This document shows, in pieces, positions 44,092 through 53,060 of a DNA stretch of 64,000 nucleotides. The notes under the pieces were generated by a model, which was not told where the DNA came from, ran no database searches, and saw nothing but the letters and a program-made list of their open reading frames with translations. Source of the stretch: Gloeomargarita sp. SRBZ-1_bins_9 (GTDB taxonomy: Bacteria > Cyanobacteriota > Cyanobacteriia > Gloeomargaritales > Gloeomargaritaceae); NCBI GenBank assembly GCA_039794565.1, contig JAUQVX010000001.1, forward strand, positions 62,001 to 126,000. Reading direction: 5' to 3'. How positions within the stretch are numbered: the stretch's first letter is position 1; every line of letters starts with the position of its first letter. A program made the position numbers and the translations under genes.

Positions 44092-45474
44092 GTGACCATT
44101 GCCAGCATTAACCCCTACGACGGCCGCGTTTTGCAGACCTTCACCCCCTTGGGCGAGGCAGAACTGGAAACCAAGCTGGCTCTGGCCGTGACAGGGTTTG
44201 CCACCTATCGCCGCTGGTCCCTGGCGGAACGGGCTGCCGGTTTACACCGCTTGGCCGGTGCCCTGACCCAGGGACGGGAGCAATGGGCGCGGTTGATGAC
44301 CCTGGAGATGGGCAAACCCATTCAGGCGGCCCGGGCCGAAGTGGATAAATGCGCCTGGGTCTGCCGGTACTACGCAGAGCAGGGAGCTGTTTTCCTCCAG
44401 GACCAGGCTGGACCGTTAGAGCGTTTACCCGACGGCACCGTCGCCCAAACCTGGATTCGCCGCCAACCCCTGGGGCCGATTCTAGCCGTCATGCCCTGGA
44501 ATTTCCCCTTCTGGCAGGTGTTTCGCTGTCTGGCGCCGGCGTTGATGGCGGGCAACGTGGTCCTGCTCAAACACGCCTCCAATGTGCCCCAGTGCGCCCT
44601 GGCCATTGAACAGTTGGTTACCCAAGCCGGTTTTCCCCCCGGTGTGCTGCAAACCCTACTCATCCCCAGTGACCGGGTGGCTGCCCTGGTGGCCGACCCC
44701 CGCATCCGTGCCGCTACTCTGACCGGCAGTGAACCAGCGGGGAGGTCTTTGGCCATGGCGGCCGGACGCGCCCTGAAAAAAACCGTCCTCGAACTGGGGG
44801 GCAGCGACCCGTTGATCATCCTACCCAGCGCCGACCTGGAAGCAGCGCTGACCACCGCCGTCACCGCCCGCTTGCTCAACAACGGCCAATCCTGCATTGC
44901 CGCCAAACGTTTAATCCTTCACGCCGACATTGCCCCCCTGGTCCTGCCCCGGTTGGTGGAGCGCTTTCAAGCCGTCAAAATGGGTGACCCCCTCGACCCC
45001 ACCACCGAACTGGGACCCCTAGCCACCCAGGCCCAGCGGGAGGAATTGCACCGTCACGTGACCCAGATGATCCAAGCCGGGGCCAAATGCTGGTGCGGCG
45101 GTCAGATACCCCCTGGCCCCGGTTTCTTTTACCCCCCTACCCTCTTGAGTGATTTGCCCCCCAGTGCCCGGGACATCGAATTTTTTGGCCCCGTTTTCCT
45201 GGTGTACACCGTCCCGGACCTGGACGCCGCCATTCAACTGGCCAACGATTCCCCCTTCGGTTTAGGTGCCAGCGCCTGGACCCGCGACCCCCAGGAACAA
45301 GCCCGGCTGATCGACGAACTGGAATGCGGTTCCGTGTTTATCAACGGCCTGGTCAAATCCGACCCCCGTTTACCCTTCGGCGGCCTCAAACAATCCGGCT
45401 ACGGTCGGGAACTCGGGGAAGCCGGCCTGCTCGAGTTCGTCAATCTGAAAACGATCTGGGTGAAAACATCCTGA
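44092..45474 (+). CDS. gabD: NAD(P)-dependent succinate-semialdehyde dehydrogenase
   Basis: 460-residue aldehyde dehydrogenase. General base Glu234 is in ELGGSDPLIIL and catalytic Cys268 in NNGQSCIAAKR. SINPYDGRVLQTF at the N-terminus and INGLVKSDPRLPFGGLKQSG near the end match SSADH. In cyanobacteria this enzyme converts succinate semialdehyde to succinate and closes the TCA cycle via 2-oxoglutarate decarboxylase or the GABA shunt. Starts at GTG 44092; an ATG 16 bases upstream is out of frame. Confidence 0.87.
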   Translation: MTIASINPYDGRVLQTFTPLGEAELETKLALAVTGFATYRRWSLAERAAGLHRLAGALTQGREQWARLMTLEMGKPIQAARAEVDKCAWVCRYYAEQGAVFLQDQAGPLERLPDGTVAQTWIRRQPLGPILAVMPWNFPFWQVFRCLAPALMAGNVVLLKHASNVPQCALAIEQLVTQAGFPPGVLQTLLIPSDRVAALVADPRIRAATLTGSEPAGRSLAMAAGRALKKTVLELGGSDPLIILPSADLEAALTTAVTARLLNNGQSCIAAKRLILHADIAPLVLPRLVERFQAVKMGDPLDPTTELGPLATQAQREELHRHVTQMIQAGAKCWCGGQIPPGPGFFYPPTLLSDLPPSARDIEFFGPVFLVYTVPDLDAAIQLANDSPFGLGASAWTRDPQEQARLIDELECGSVFINGLVKSDPRLPFGGLKQSGYGRELGEAGLLEFVNLKTIWVKTS

Positions 45475-45719
45475 GAAAACCCGTTAAAAAATATGACAAA
45501 AATCAGCGCCAAACGCCTCTGCTTCCTCCTTTGGACCCTATTTTTTTAGGTATAAATGCCCAGGATAAAGTGATTTCACTTGCAGCCTTGTTACAAACGG
45601 GGTTTTAGGTTTGATAATGGGTCAAATTTTTTTAGAAAACTTTATTCCTCAGACCGGATGGGGGATGCTAACCTTAATTTCACATTCTTCTACTACGATG
45701 CAAACGCTGGAGGTGTGAT

Positions 45720-45899
45720 ATGATTGGCAAGACGGTACAGGTCAAACCGGGGACTCGCAATCACAAGGGTTTTTTTGTAGATGAAGCCCCCTATACCCTG
45801 GTGAATATCAATGCCGCCGGCTGGGCCGTGATCTGTATTGATGATGCCATTTGTCACTTTGTGGACCCGGACGACTTAGAAATCCCCAGTGACAGCTAA
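45720..45899 (+). CDS. Small conserved-looking protein of 59 residues
   Basis: A 59-residue frame starts at ATG 45720 with GGAGG at 6-base spacing and ends at TAA 45897-45899. It begins MIGKTVQVKPGTRNHKGFF and ends DDAICHFVDPDDLEIPSDS, with NINAAGWAVICI in the middle: a small acidic beta-rich domain. GC-rich third positions match its neighbours, supporting coding. It stands alone in a 628-base stretch between gabD and sigF. I do not recognise a named family. Confidence 0.75.
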   Translation: MIGKTVQVKPGTRNHKGFFVDEAPYTLVNINAAGWAVICIDDAICHFVDPDDLEIPSDS

Positions 45900-46102
45900 G
45901 TCCCCCTGACCAACGCCGCAGCCCCCGGCAAACCGGCGCCTGAAATCAGTTGGCAGCGTCAAGGTTAACGGTGGCGATCGGGTGGGCCCAATTAGGCCTG
46001 ACCCCGTTAATGTTGTTTCCCCCACCTGCTGCACGGTCATCCCGGGGGTTGCTGCCAGGGAAACAAGCCACCATTTAGCCTGGCCACCCTACATCCCCAT
46101 TA

Positions 46103-46885
46103 TCAATCCGCCTCGGACAGCAATTCCCGTAGGCGCCTCAATCCTTTTTTCAGATGGCGCGAGACGGTCACCACACTCACCTTCAGGCAATCCGCCACTT
46201 CTTTTTGGGTGAACTCATGGAAAAAGATGAATTCCAGGATTTCCCGGGTGCGGCTTTCCAGGTGAACCAAACACTGTTCTAGGCGAATACGGTCCTCCTG
46301 GGCCAACTGGAAACTGCGGTATTCCGGGTCACACACCTGATCCCCCAGGAATAGGGGCCGACCCTCTTCCTCGCCGACGCACATATCCAGGCTAACCAGG
46401 GACTGATTGCGCCAGGCCAATTGGGCTTCCTGCCACTCCTGCAAGGTAATGCCCAACTGTTGGGCCAATTCCGCCGCCGTGGGTTCCCGCCCCTGGGCCT
46501 GCCGCCACTGCTCTATCACCTGGGCCGCCCGTTGCTGGAGTTCCACCCACCGCCGGGGCAAACGGACCAACGAGCTTTGGTCCCGTAAATAGTGTTGAAT
46601 CGCTCCCCGCACATAGGGCAAGGCAAAACTGCTAAAGGCCACCCCCCGCTCCACATCAAAGCGCTCAATCGCCTGGATTAACCCCAGTACACCCACCTGG
46701 ATCAGGTCTTCTAAGGGTTCTTGACACCATCGGTGAAAGCGGTGGGCCTCCCGCCTCACCAAACCCATATTGGCCTGCACCAGCCGATTCCGTAATTCTA
46801 CCGATTGGGTAGCCCGATACGCTTTCAGCCAAGCCAGGGATTGGGCCTTGCTGTTAACATCGTCCTGTTCCGATGTAACCGGCAT
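46103..46885 (-). CDS. sigF: Group 3 RNA polymerase sigma factor, SigF type
   Basis: About 260 residues: region 2 (NRLVQANMGLVRREAHRFHR, EDLIQVGVLGLIQAIERFD, VAFSSFALPYVRGAI), region 3 (LVRLPRRWVELQQRAAQVIE, REPTAAELAQQLGI) and region 4 (REILEFIFFHEFTQKEVADC, VSVVTVSRHLKKGLRRL). Lack of region 1 and the compact layout place it with cyanobacterial SigF, which controls pili, motility and salt responses. ATG 46885 has no ribosome site, whereas a TTG at 46933 has GGAGG 4 bases upstream; the protein could therefore be 16 residues longer. Lies 138 bases downstream of psbO. Confidence 0.88.
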   Translation of the reverse strand: MPVTSEQDDVNSKAQSLAWLKAYRATQSVELRNRLVQANMGLVRREAHRFHRWCQEPLEDLIQVGVLGLIQAIERFDVERGVAFSSFALPYVRGAIQHYLRDQSSLVRLPRRWVELQQRAAQVIEQWRQAQGREPTAAELAQQLGITLQEWQEAQLAWRNQSLVSLDMCVGEEEGRPLFLGDQVCDPEYRSFQLAQEDRIRLEQCLVHLESRTREILEFIFFHEFTQKEVADCLKVSVVTVSRHLKKGLRRLRELLSEAD

Positions 46886-47023
46886 TGTAGGGGGTATCCA
46901 TTGGCCTAGGGGAAGCCCAGGGGTCGCAATCAAGCAACCTCCAGCTCTTTCAGACTAGCAAAGTCCTCCTCCCCAGACAAGGGTGATTTTACGAAGAGGG
47001 CGGTGGGGTATCCGCACAAGCCC

Positions 47024-47878
47024 CTAGGCCGCTGGCCGGACGCGAGCGTAAAAGACGCCCCGCACTTTCACATCGTGGGGTTCGTGGGCGCCGAATTCCG
47101 TATCCGACGGTTGCTCACTTTCAAAGGTGCCAGCAATTTCGCCCGTGGAACCATCTACCTGAGCCACCTGTAGGGAGATATGTCCCTCCGCCACTTCCGC
47201 AATCTTGACGTTGGCCTTGCTGAACTCCGGAGCATCGGGGCTGGCCGGCACCCCCACGGCGGTTTCATAGCCCGTCGCCACCCCCCGGCCCTTGGGGTCC
47301 TGGAACAGAGCCGAGCGGTAGGGAGGAACCTTAAACGTGCCCTCGAAATCGGTGGAGGTATTGATCACCGTCGCACCCGGTTGCGTTTGGGCGACCAACT
47401 CCTTAATCGTGAAGAGGAAGGGTACCCGCTCGCCGCCTGGCAGTTGGACGGTAATCGGTTGAAAATCCAATCCTTCTTTTTCCTTAAGGGTCAACACCCC
47501 ATCGGGACTCACCTGTAAATCTGCCTCCACGGCATCAATCGAGGAGGTGGCCCGGGTCAATAGCTTGGCCGGAACAAAGGTAGGTTCCTTGCGTTTCGTG
47601 GTCGTTTCCTCCTTCACAAAGAAGCTGGTGGGTTCTAAACACAAGTCCGTCACCCGGTAGGTCTTGCCGGGTTCGAGGGCCAGGGAACCCCGCGCAAAAT
47701 CGCTCAGCTGGGGACATTTGTTGGCCAGACCGGTTCCTTTGACCTGTTCATAGGTCAGACTTTTAATTTGTTCGTAGGTCAACCCTTCGGTGGTCGTCCC
47801 CACTGCTGCCGTCGAACAGGCCGAGACCAGTATCAAGCAGCACATCAGCAATACGGATAACAGCGCGCGATACCCCAT
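47024..47878 (-). CDS. psbO: Photosystem II manganese-stabilising protein PsbO
   Basis: 284 residues. The 33-kDa lumenal extrinsic protein that protects the oxygen-evolving cluster. Signatures: KGTGLANKCPQLSDFARGSL, FVKEETTTKRKEPTFVPAKL, QPITVQLPGGERVPFLFT, KGRGVATGYETAVGVP, EIAGTFESEQPSDTEFGAHE. The conserved disulfide Cys pair is in NKCPQ and DLCLEP. The signal peptide ends LVSAC, which also fits a lipobox. Just after it, LTYEQIKS and LTYEQVKG form a tandem duplication absent from the PsbO proteins I know. GGAGG lies 6 bases before ATG 47878. Only 27 bases separate it from the protease gene upstream. Confidence 0.97.
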   Translation of the reverse strand: MGYRALLSVLLMCCLILVSACSTAAVGTTTEGLTYEQIKSLTYEQVKGTGLANKCPQLSDFARGSLALEPGKTYRVTDLCLEPTSFFVKEETTTKRKEPTFVPAKLLTRATSSIDAVEADLQVSPDGVLTLKEKEGLDFQPITVQLPGGERVPFLFTIKELVAQTQPGATVINTSTDFEGTFKVPPYRSALFQDPKGRGVATGYETAVGVPASPDAPEFSKANVKIAEVAEGHISLQVAQVDGSTGEIAGTFESEQPSDTEFGAHEPHDVKVRGVFYARVRPAA

Positions 47879-47905
47879 AGCCAACCTCCACAACAGCCGT
47901 GGCCT

Positions 47906-48676
47906 TTATTTTACCGTGAAAGGGGGTCTTTCTAGGCAAGACGGGGTCAGTTCGGTTACCCATAGCCAGATGGCGGTTATGGGGATACCCCAGTTCAGCT
48001 CGGCCAGTTGGCTCTGCAGGTGGGGGGCTGGTGTTTCCCCACTGAGGTAACGGTCAAGGCTGCCCCACAGGGGTTGGTGCATGCCATTGAGGGCCACCAA
48101 TCGCCCCTGTTGATCGAGCACCGGCCCGCCGCTCATGCCCTTGGCAATGGGGTTGGTATAGCCGAGGCGATAGCCGCCCTCCAGGGGTTGGGGCAGGATG
48201 AGGCGCACGTGGCCAGTTGTCATAACAAAACCCGGGTCGGGGTGTTCCTCAGTCGGGAAAGGAAAACCCGCAGCGAAAACCGGGTCGCCGACCTGAGGCA
48301 GACGGGGTTGGGGACAGGCCAGGCTATAGGACTGGGCACTGGTGAACTCCAGCAGGGCCACATCGGTGGTGGTAGGTATAGGGGGCCGGGCGCGGACGCT
48401 ATGCCATTGACCATCGGGGGTGCGCACCGAATAGCGGGTGGCCTGGGGGTCACTATCGAGCACGTGTTGATTGGTCACCACGGTATAAATCTGGTCGCGG
48501 CGGGCCAGCAAAACCCCCGAACCCCCACTGGCGCCAACTCGCACCTGGACCGTAATCTCCCGGGCCTGCTGGGTAAGGGTGTCCAGCGGGGAGGAGGAGG
48601 CTGAACGGTGCCATTGCCAGAGTCCCCCGCCCAGCAACAGGGCCAACCATCCTAACCACCAATAACGGACCTTCAA
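47906..48676 (-). CDS. Trypsin-like serine protease, membrane anchored
   Basis: 256 residues. N-terminal membrane helix (about 6-21), then a chymotrypsin-fold domain with the full catalytic triad: His71 (VVTNQHVLD), Asp105 (TTTDVALLEF) and Ser182 (GMSGGPVLD). No PDZ domain follows, so it is not a standard Deg/HtrA protein. The anchor would place it in the periplasm or thylakoid lumen. It sits between a COP23 gene (3-base gap) and psbO (27-base gap), all in one direction, so the three are probably co-transcribed. Confidence 0.85.
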   Translation of the reverse strand: MKVRYWWLGWLALLLGGGLWQWHRSASSSPLDTLTQQAREITVQVRVGASGGSGVLLARRDQIYTVVTNQHVLDSDPQATRYSVRTPDGQWHSVRARPPIPTTTDVALLEFTSAQSYSLACPQPRLPQVGDPVFAAGFPFPTEEHPDPGFVMTTGHVRLILPQPLEGGYRLGYTNPIAKGMSGGPVLDQQGRLVALNGMHQPLWGSLDRYLSGETPAPHLQSQLAELNWGIPITAIWLWVTELTPSCLERPPFTVK

Positions 48677-48679
48677 GGT

Positions 48680-49195
48680 TTAGGGGGTCAGTTCAGTTCC
48701 TTCGACCTGTTGGAGCAATTCCTGGAAATCCACGTAGGGCCGAGCCGTGGTTTCGTTCAAGGGACCGGAGGCGCGGGTGCGGATATTGAACAGTTGGTTG
48801 ATCACCCGGGTCGGATTGACCCCTGGTCTGAGGGTGAACAACAACCCCGCGCAGGGACCCCCATGGCTGCGGGCGACACAAATGACATTCTGGCCGTTCA
48901 TCCGCCCGGTGGTGATAAAACTCAGGGTGCCGTCGTCGTAATAGGTCTGGAAGCGTTGGGACACCTCCCGGCAGCGCCGCTCGTTGGAATAGCCGCTCTC
49001 GGCAAAGGTGTTCGAGGTCCAGCGGATGATGGGAACCACTCGATTGCCGGAGCGCACCAGGGTCGCCGGTGCTCCCTGACTAGTACCGCAGTAAAAGGTA
49101 ATGCGCTTGGGATTCCCTTGGACCGCCGATTGAGGAACAAGCATCCCCAGGGACACCAGCGCCAGCAGCATACCGCCACCCCGTAGATAAAACAT
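48680..49195 (-). CDS. COP23 domain protein, exported
   Basis: 171 residues. Signal peptide about 1-26 (MLLALVSLGMLVPQSAVQG), then a COP23 domain: ITFYCGTSQGAPATLVRSG, RRCREVSQRFQTYYDDGTL, NGQNVICVARSHGGPCAGL and LFTLRPGVNPTRVINQL. COP23 is named after a membrane protein of a unicellular cyanobacterium whose synthesis follows a circadian rhythm; function unknown. Four Cys suggest disulfides. GGGGGAG precedes ATG 49195. It heads the COP23 / protease / psbO cluster and is divergent from glgB. Confidence 0.85.
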   Translation of the reverse strand: MFYLRGGGMLLALVSLGMLVPQSAVQGNPKRITFYCGTSQGAPATLVRSGNRVVPIIRWTSNTFAESGYSNERRCREVSQRFQTYYDDGTLSFITTGRMNGQNVICVARSHGGPCAGLLFTLRPGVNPTRVINQLFNIRTRASGPLNETTARPYVDFQELLQQVEGTELTP

Positions 49196-49342
49196 AAGTC
49201 TTACTCCCCCCTTGCTACCTGAGCCTATTCTAAGGCCGACGGGTGAACTTCCCATGGCACCGACGCAGGGGATTTGATACCATTCTCCAAGTTTCTTTAG
49301 ATTTAGGATTAAACCGAGTCGTTGTGAGGCCCGTGTTTTGGC

Positions 49343-51634
49343 ATGACTATGTTACCCCCGCTACCCCAAGACCAAGTGGAATTGCTGGTGCGCAACCAAC
49401 ACCACGACCCCTTTGCGGTGCTTGGACCCCATCCGGTGACCATTGACGGCCAGACTCGATGGCACATCCGCGCCTATTTGCCCCATGCGGAGGCGGCCTG
49501 GGTGCGCTGCCCGACCCTGCGCCAGGAATTTCCCATGACCACCCGGCAGGACCCTCACCTGTTTGAGTGCCTGCTGCCCTTTGCCGAGTTGCCCAACTAC
49601 CAGTTGCGGGTCATCGAAAGGGGCCATGAGCGGGTTTTTTACGACCCCTACAGCTTCAAAACCCCGAAGCTCACCGACTTTGACCTGCACCTGTTTGCTG
49701 AGGGCAACCACCATCGCATTTACGAGAAACTGGGGAGCCACATCACGGAAATTGACGGCGTTCAGGGGGTGTATTTTGCCGTGTGGGCGCCCAATGCCCG
49801 TAATGTCTCGGTCATCGGCGATTTCAATAACTGGGATGGGCGCTGGCACCAGATGCGCAAGGGTCATACCGGCGTTTGGGAGCTGTTTATTCCGGGGCTG
49901 GGGGAAGGTACCAAATATAAATACGAGGTCAAAAACTGGGAAGGGCACATTTACGAAAAATCGGACCCCTACAGTTTTCGCCAGGAGGTGCGCCCGAAAA
50001 CGGCATCTATTGTCACCAACCTGGATACCTACGAGTGGCAGGACCAGGAGTGGATGGAACGGCGCCGCCACACGGACCCTCTGACGCAACCCATCGCGGT
50101 TTACGAGGTGCATTTGGGGTCCTGGTTACACCGGGCTTTTGAGGTGCCGACGCCCAACGGGGAAGAACCGGTGGCGGTTTCCGAGTGGAATCCGGGTGCC
50201 CGCTATTTGACCTACCGGGAGTTGGCCCACGAGCTGATTCCCTACGTCAAGGAAATGGGGTTTACCCATATCGAATTGCTCCCGGTGGCGGACCACCCCT
50301 ACGACGGGTCTTGGGGCTACCAGGTGGTGAGTTATTACGCGGCGACTTCCCGCTACGGCCCGCCCCAAGATTTTATGTACTTTGTGGACCAGTGCCACCA
50401 AAACGGTATCGGCGTGATCATTGACTGGGTGCCGGGGCATTTCCCCAAGGATGGGCACGGTTTGGCCTATTTTGACGGCACGCATCTGTACGAATACGGC
50501 GACCCGCGCAAGGGGGAACACAAGGAATGGGGTACGCTGGTGTTTGATTACGGGCGTCCCGAGGTGCGCAATTTCCTGGTGGCCAACGCCCTGTTTTGGT
50601 TCGACAAGTACCACATTGACGGGATTCGGGTGGATGCGGTGGCCTCGATGCTGTATTTGGATTACGGGCGCCGGGATGGGGAGTGGGTACCCAACCAGTA
50701 CGGTGGGCGGGAGCACTTGGAAGCGGTGGACTTTTTGCGCCAGGTGAATCAGGTAATCTTCAGTTACTTTCCTGGCATTCTATCCATCGCCGAAGAATCC
50801 ACCGCCTGGCCGATGGTCTCCTGGCCGACTTACGTGGGGGGGTTGGGTTTCAACCTGAAGTGGAACATGGGGTGGATGCACGATACCCTGGACTATTTCC
50901 GCATGGACCCCTGGTTCCGCCAGTTCCACCAAAACAACATCACCTTTAGCATCTGGTATGCCTTTAGCGAGAACTTCATGCTGGCTTTATCCCACGACGA
51001 GGTGGTGCACGGCAAGGCCAGTTTGATGTCCAAAATGCCGGGGGATGAGTGGCAGAAATTTGCCAACATGCGGGCCTTGTTTGCCTATATGTTCACCCAT
51101 CCAGGCAAGAAAACCCTGTTTATGGGGATGGAGTTTGGCCAGTGGCAGGAGTGGAATGTCTGGACAGACCTGGAATGGCACTTGCTGCAGTACGAACGCC
51201 ACCAGGTGCTCAAGCATTATCTGGCAACCCTCATTCATCTTTACCGCAGCGAGCCGGCCCTTTATACCCAGGACTTCACCCTGGAGGGGTTTGAGTGGAT
51301 TGATTGTTCGGATAACCGCCACAGCGTGGTGTCCTATATCCGCTACGACAAGGACCGGAGCAATTACATCGTGGTGGTGTGCAATTTCACGCCCCAGCCT
51401 CATTCCCACTACCGGATTGGTGTGCCGGAGCCGGGCTTTTACCGGGAAATTTTCAACAGCGATGCCCGGGAATTCGGCGGCACCAATATGGGGAATTTGG
51501 GGGGCAAATGGACGGAGGACTGGGGTTACCACAACCGACCCTATTCCTTGGATTTGTGCCTGCCCCCCTTGGCGGTGTTGATGTTTAAGTTGGACCGGGA
51601 AAAAACGGCGGCCGTGTTGGGCGATGCGTCCTAG
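49343..51634 (+). CDS. glgB: 1,4-alpha-glucan branching enzyme
   Basis: 763-residue GH13 glycogen branching enzyme. An N-terminal N1/CBM48 region ([33 protein letters not shown]) precedes the catalytic barrel, where Asp431 ([16 protein letters not shown]) is the nucleophile and Glu484 ([10 protein letters not shown]) the acid/base. [14 protein letters not shown] carries the third conserved Asp. It introduces alpha-1,6 branches into the cyanobacterial storage glucan. Full length with the N1 extension. Its last 11 bases overlap a small membrane protein gene. Confidence 0.97.
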   Translation: MTMLPPLPQDQVELLVRNQHHDPFAVLGPHPVTIDGQTRWHIRAYLPHAEAAWVRCPTLRQEFPMTTRQDPHLFECLLPFAELPNYQLRVIERGHERVFYDPYSFKTPKLTDFDLHLFAEGNHHRIYEKLGSHITEIDGVQGVYFAVWAPNARNVSVIGDFNNWDGRWHQMRKGHTGVWELFIPGLGEGTKYKYEVKNWEGHIYEKSDPYSFRQEVRPKTASIVTNLDTYEWQDQEWMERRRHTDPLTQPIAVYEVHLGSWLHRAFEVPTPNGEEPVAVSEWNPGARYLTYRELAHELIPYVKEMGFTHIELLPVADHPYDGSWGYQVVSYYAATSRYGPPQDFMYFVDQCHQNGIGVIIDWVPGHFPKDGHGLAYFDGTHLYEYGDPRKGEHKEWGTLVFDYGRPEVRNFLVANALFWFDKYHIDGIRVDAVASMLYLDYGRRDGEWVPNQYGGREHLEAVDFLRQVNQVIFSYFPGILSIAEESTAWPMVSWPTYVGGLGFNLKWNMGWMHDTLDYFRMDPWFRQFHQNNITFSIWYAFSENFMLALSHDEVVHGKASLMSKMPGDEWQKFANMRALFAYMFTHPGKKTLFMGMEFGQWQEWNVWTDLEWHLLQYERHQVLKHYLATLIHLYRSEPALYTQDFTLEGFEWIDCSDNRHSVVSYIRYDKDRSNYIVVVCNFTPQPHSHYRIGVPEPGFYREIFNSDAREFGGTNMGNLGGKWTEDWGYHNRPYSLDLCLPPLAVLMFKLDREKTAAVLGDAS

Positions 51635-51884
51635 TTGGACAATGTTGCTGCTGTTGGATGTGGCGGTGGTGCTGCTGGGGTTTGCCTGGTGGATGGTGGC
51701 GGTGTTGGGGCAAGGGGTATGGCCGGGGCTGGGGCGTACCTGGCTGCAGCTCTGGCAACCCCTGTGGCAACCAGCGATTGGTCTGCTGGTCCTGGGGGCT
51801 ATCGGGACGGGGGTGATGAACTGGTGGCGCACTAGCGGCCCCGGGCGTGCAGGTCGTTCAAAATCTGACAACAGTCCCCAGTGA
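51624..51884 (+). CDS. Small two-helix membrane protein overlapping glgB and plsC
   Basis: 86 residues with two hydrophobic helices (about 7-30 and 48-67) and a basic C-terminus. It begins 11 bases inside the glgB end and its last 53 bases run antisense over the plsC 3' end. No ribosome site beyond the glgB coding sequence is obvious. I do not recognise a family. The regular hydrophobic pattern and the coupled position favour a real gene, but a chance frame in GC-rich DNA cannot be excluded. Confidence 0.5.
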   Translation: MRPSWTMLLLLDVAVVLLGFAWWMVAVLGQGVWPGLGRTWLQLWQPLWQPAIGLLVLGAIGTGVMNWWRTSGPGRAGRSKSDNSPQ

Positions 51885-52467
51885 CTTGCTCCAGGGTTTC
51901 CCGCCGCGTGTCCGGGGGTGGGGGCAGCAGGGGGGCAATCCGCACGGTGACGGGGGTAGGGCGAGGCCAGCCTTTCCCACCAGGGCGAATCGCATGGGTG
52001 CCCCAAAGCATCACCGGCAACAGGGGGACTTGGGCCTTGGCGGCGATCAGGGCGGCCCCTAGCTTGGGTTCCGTCACGCGGCCATCGGGGGTGCGGGTTC
52101 CCGACAGAAAAATGCCGACGGCCCAGCCCCGGGCGAGGGCATCCAAAGCAGCCTGAACGGCTTGGCGGTCAGAGGTGCCCCGTCGTACCGGAAAGGCCCC
52201 GTACCAGCGGATCAGGGTCCCCAGCAGCGGTACCCGGAACAGTTCCTCCTTGGCCATGTAAGCCACCGGTCGCCCCAGGGCACAGGACACCAAGGGTGGG
52301 TCAAAATCGCTAGCGTGGTTGCACACCGCCACAAAGGGTCCCCGGCGCGGTACATGCTCAAATCCCTCCACCCGCCCCTGGAAATAGCCCCAAAAAGCGG
52401 GGGCCACCGCCGACCACTTGAACAGGTGATATAAAACCAGGGCCGACCAGGGTTCCCGTTCCGCCAT
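51832..52467 (-). CDS. plsC: 1-acyl-sn-glycerol-3-phosphate acyltransferase family protein
   Basis: 211 residues of the PlsC/LPLAT family. The catalytic H-x4-D is in AVCNHASDFDPPL; GAFPVRRGTSDRQAV, FLSGTRTPDG and PVMLWGTHAI are the following blocks. In block III the usual EGTRS reads SGTRT, a noticeable change. It acylates lysophosphatidate to phosphatidate, or a related acceptor. The ATG at 52467 overlaps the TPR gene stop by one base (TGATG). Confidence 0.86.
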   Translation of the reverse strand: MAEREPWSALVLYHLFKWSAVAPAFWGYFQGRVEGFEHVPRRGPFVAVCNHASDFDPPLVSCALGRPVAYMAKEELFRVPLLGTLIRWYGAFPVRRGTSDRQAVQAALDALARGWAVGIFLSGTRTPDGRVTEPKLGAALIAAKAQVPLLPVMLWGTHAIRPGGKGWPRPTPVTVRIAPLLPPPPDTRRETLEQVTGDCCQILNDLHARGR

Positions 52468-53039
52468 CACTTAGCCGGTTGGGTAGGCTGAGGCGCCCGT
52501 TGTTCCAAAGCTTGGATAAACGCCTGCATGTCCTTGACCCCTTCTGTGTCACCCCGTTCCTGGTAGAGTTGGGCCGCCTGGCGAAAATCCCGCAGCGCCT
52601 GGGCCACGTCGTTGTTGTCCGAATGCAGCGCCCCCCGGAAGGCATACAAATCCGGCGCCTTGCCGTCCAACTTGATGGCCTCGTTCAAATCCGCCAACGC
52701 CCCCGGCAAGTCCATCATCTGCCGCCGCACCACCCCCCGGTAGGCATAGGCCGCTGCTGCCCTAGGGTCCAGTTGGATGGCCTTAGTAAAATCCTCTAGC
52801 GCCTGCTTGGCATTCCCCAGATTGGTATAGGCCACCCCCCGCAGGATAAAGGCCGTCGCGTTATTAGGGGCCAGTTTCAACACCTGGTTCAGCTCCAAAA
52901 TGGCCGCCTCGAAATCCCCCCTTTGCCCCCGCTCCACTGCCCGCTTCAACAACGCCTCCACATTGACCGTTTGGGTCAACCCCGCCGGCGCCAAGGCCAA
53001 GGCCCATACCACACCCCACACCACTACCCAGCGCTTCAT
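52467..53039 (-). CDS. Exported tetratricopeptide-repeat protein
   Basis: 190 residues: signal peptide (about 1-22, ending GLTQT), then about four TPR units, including RGDFEAAILELNQVLKLAPN, GNAKQALEDFTKAIQLDPRA, and GALADLNEAIKLDGKAPDLY. TPR stacks bind partner proteins. GGAGGTTGGTATC precedes the ATG. It lies 21 bases behind argS and overlaps plsC by one base. Confidence 0.88.
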   Translation of the reverse strand: MKRWVVVWGVVWALALAPAGLTQTVNVEALLKRAVERGQRGDFEAAILELNQVLKLAPNNATAFILRGVAYTNLGNAKQALEDFTKAIQLDPRAAAAYAYRGVVRRQMMDLPGALADLNEAIKLDGKAPDLYAFRGALHSDNNDVAQALRDFRQAAQLYQERGDTEGVKDMQAFIQALEQRAPQPTQPAK

Positions 53040-53060
53040 GATACCAACCTCCTTCCGGTG

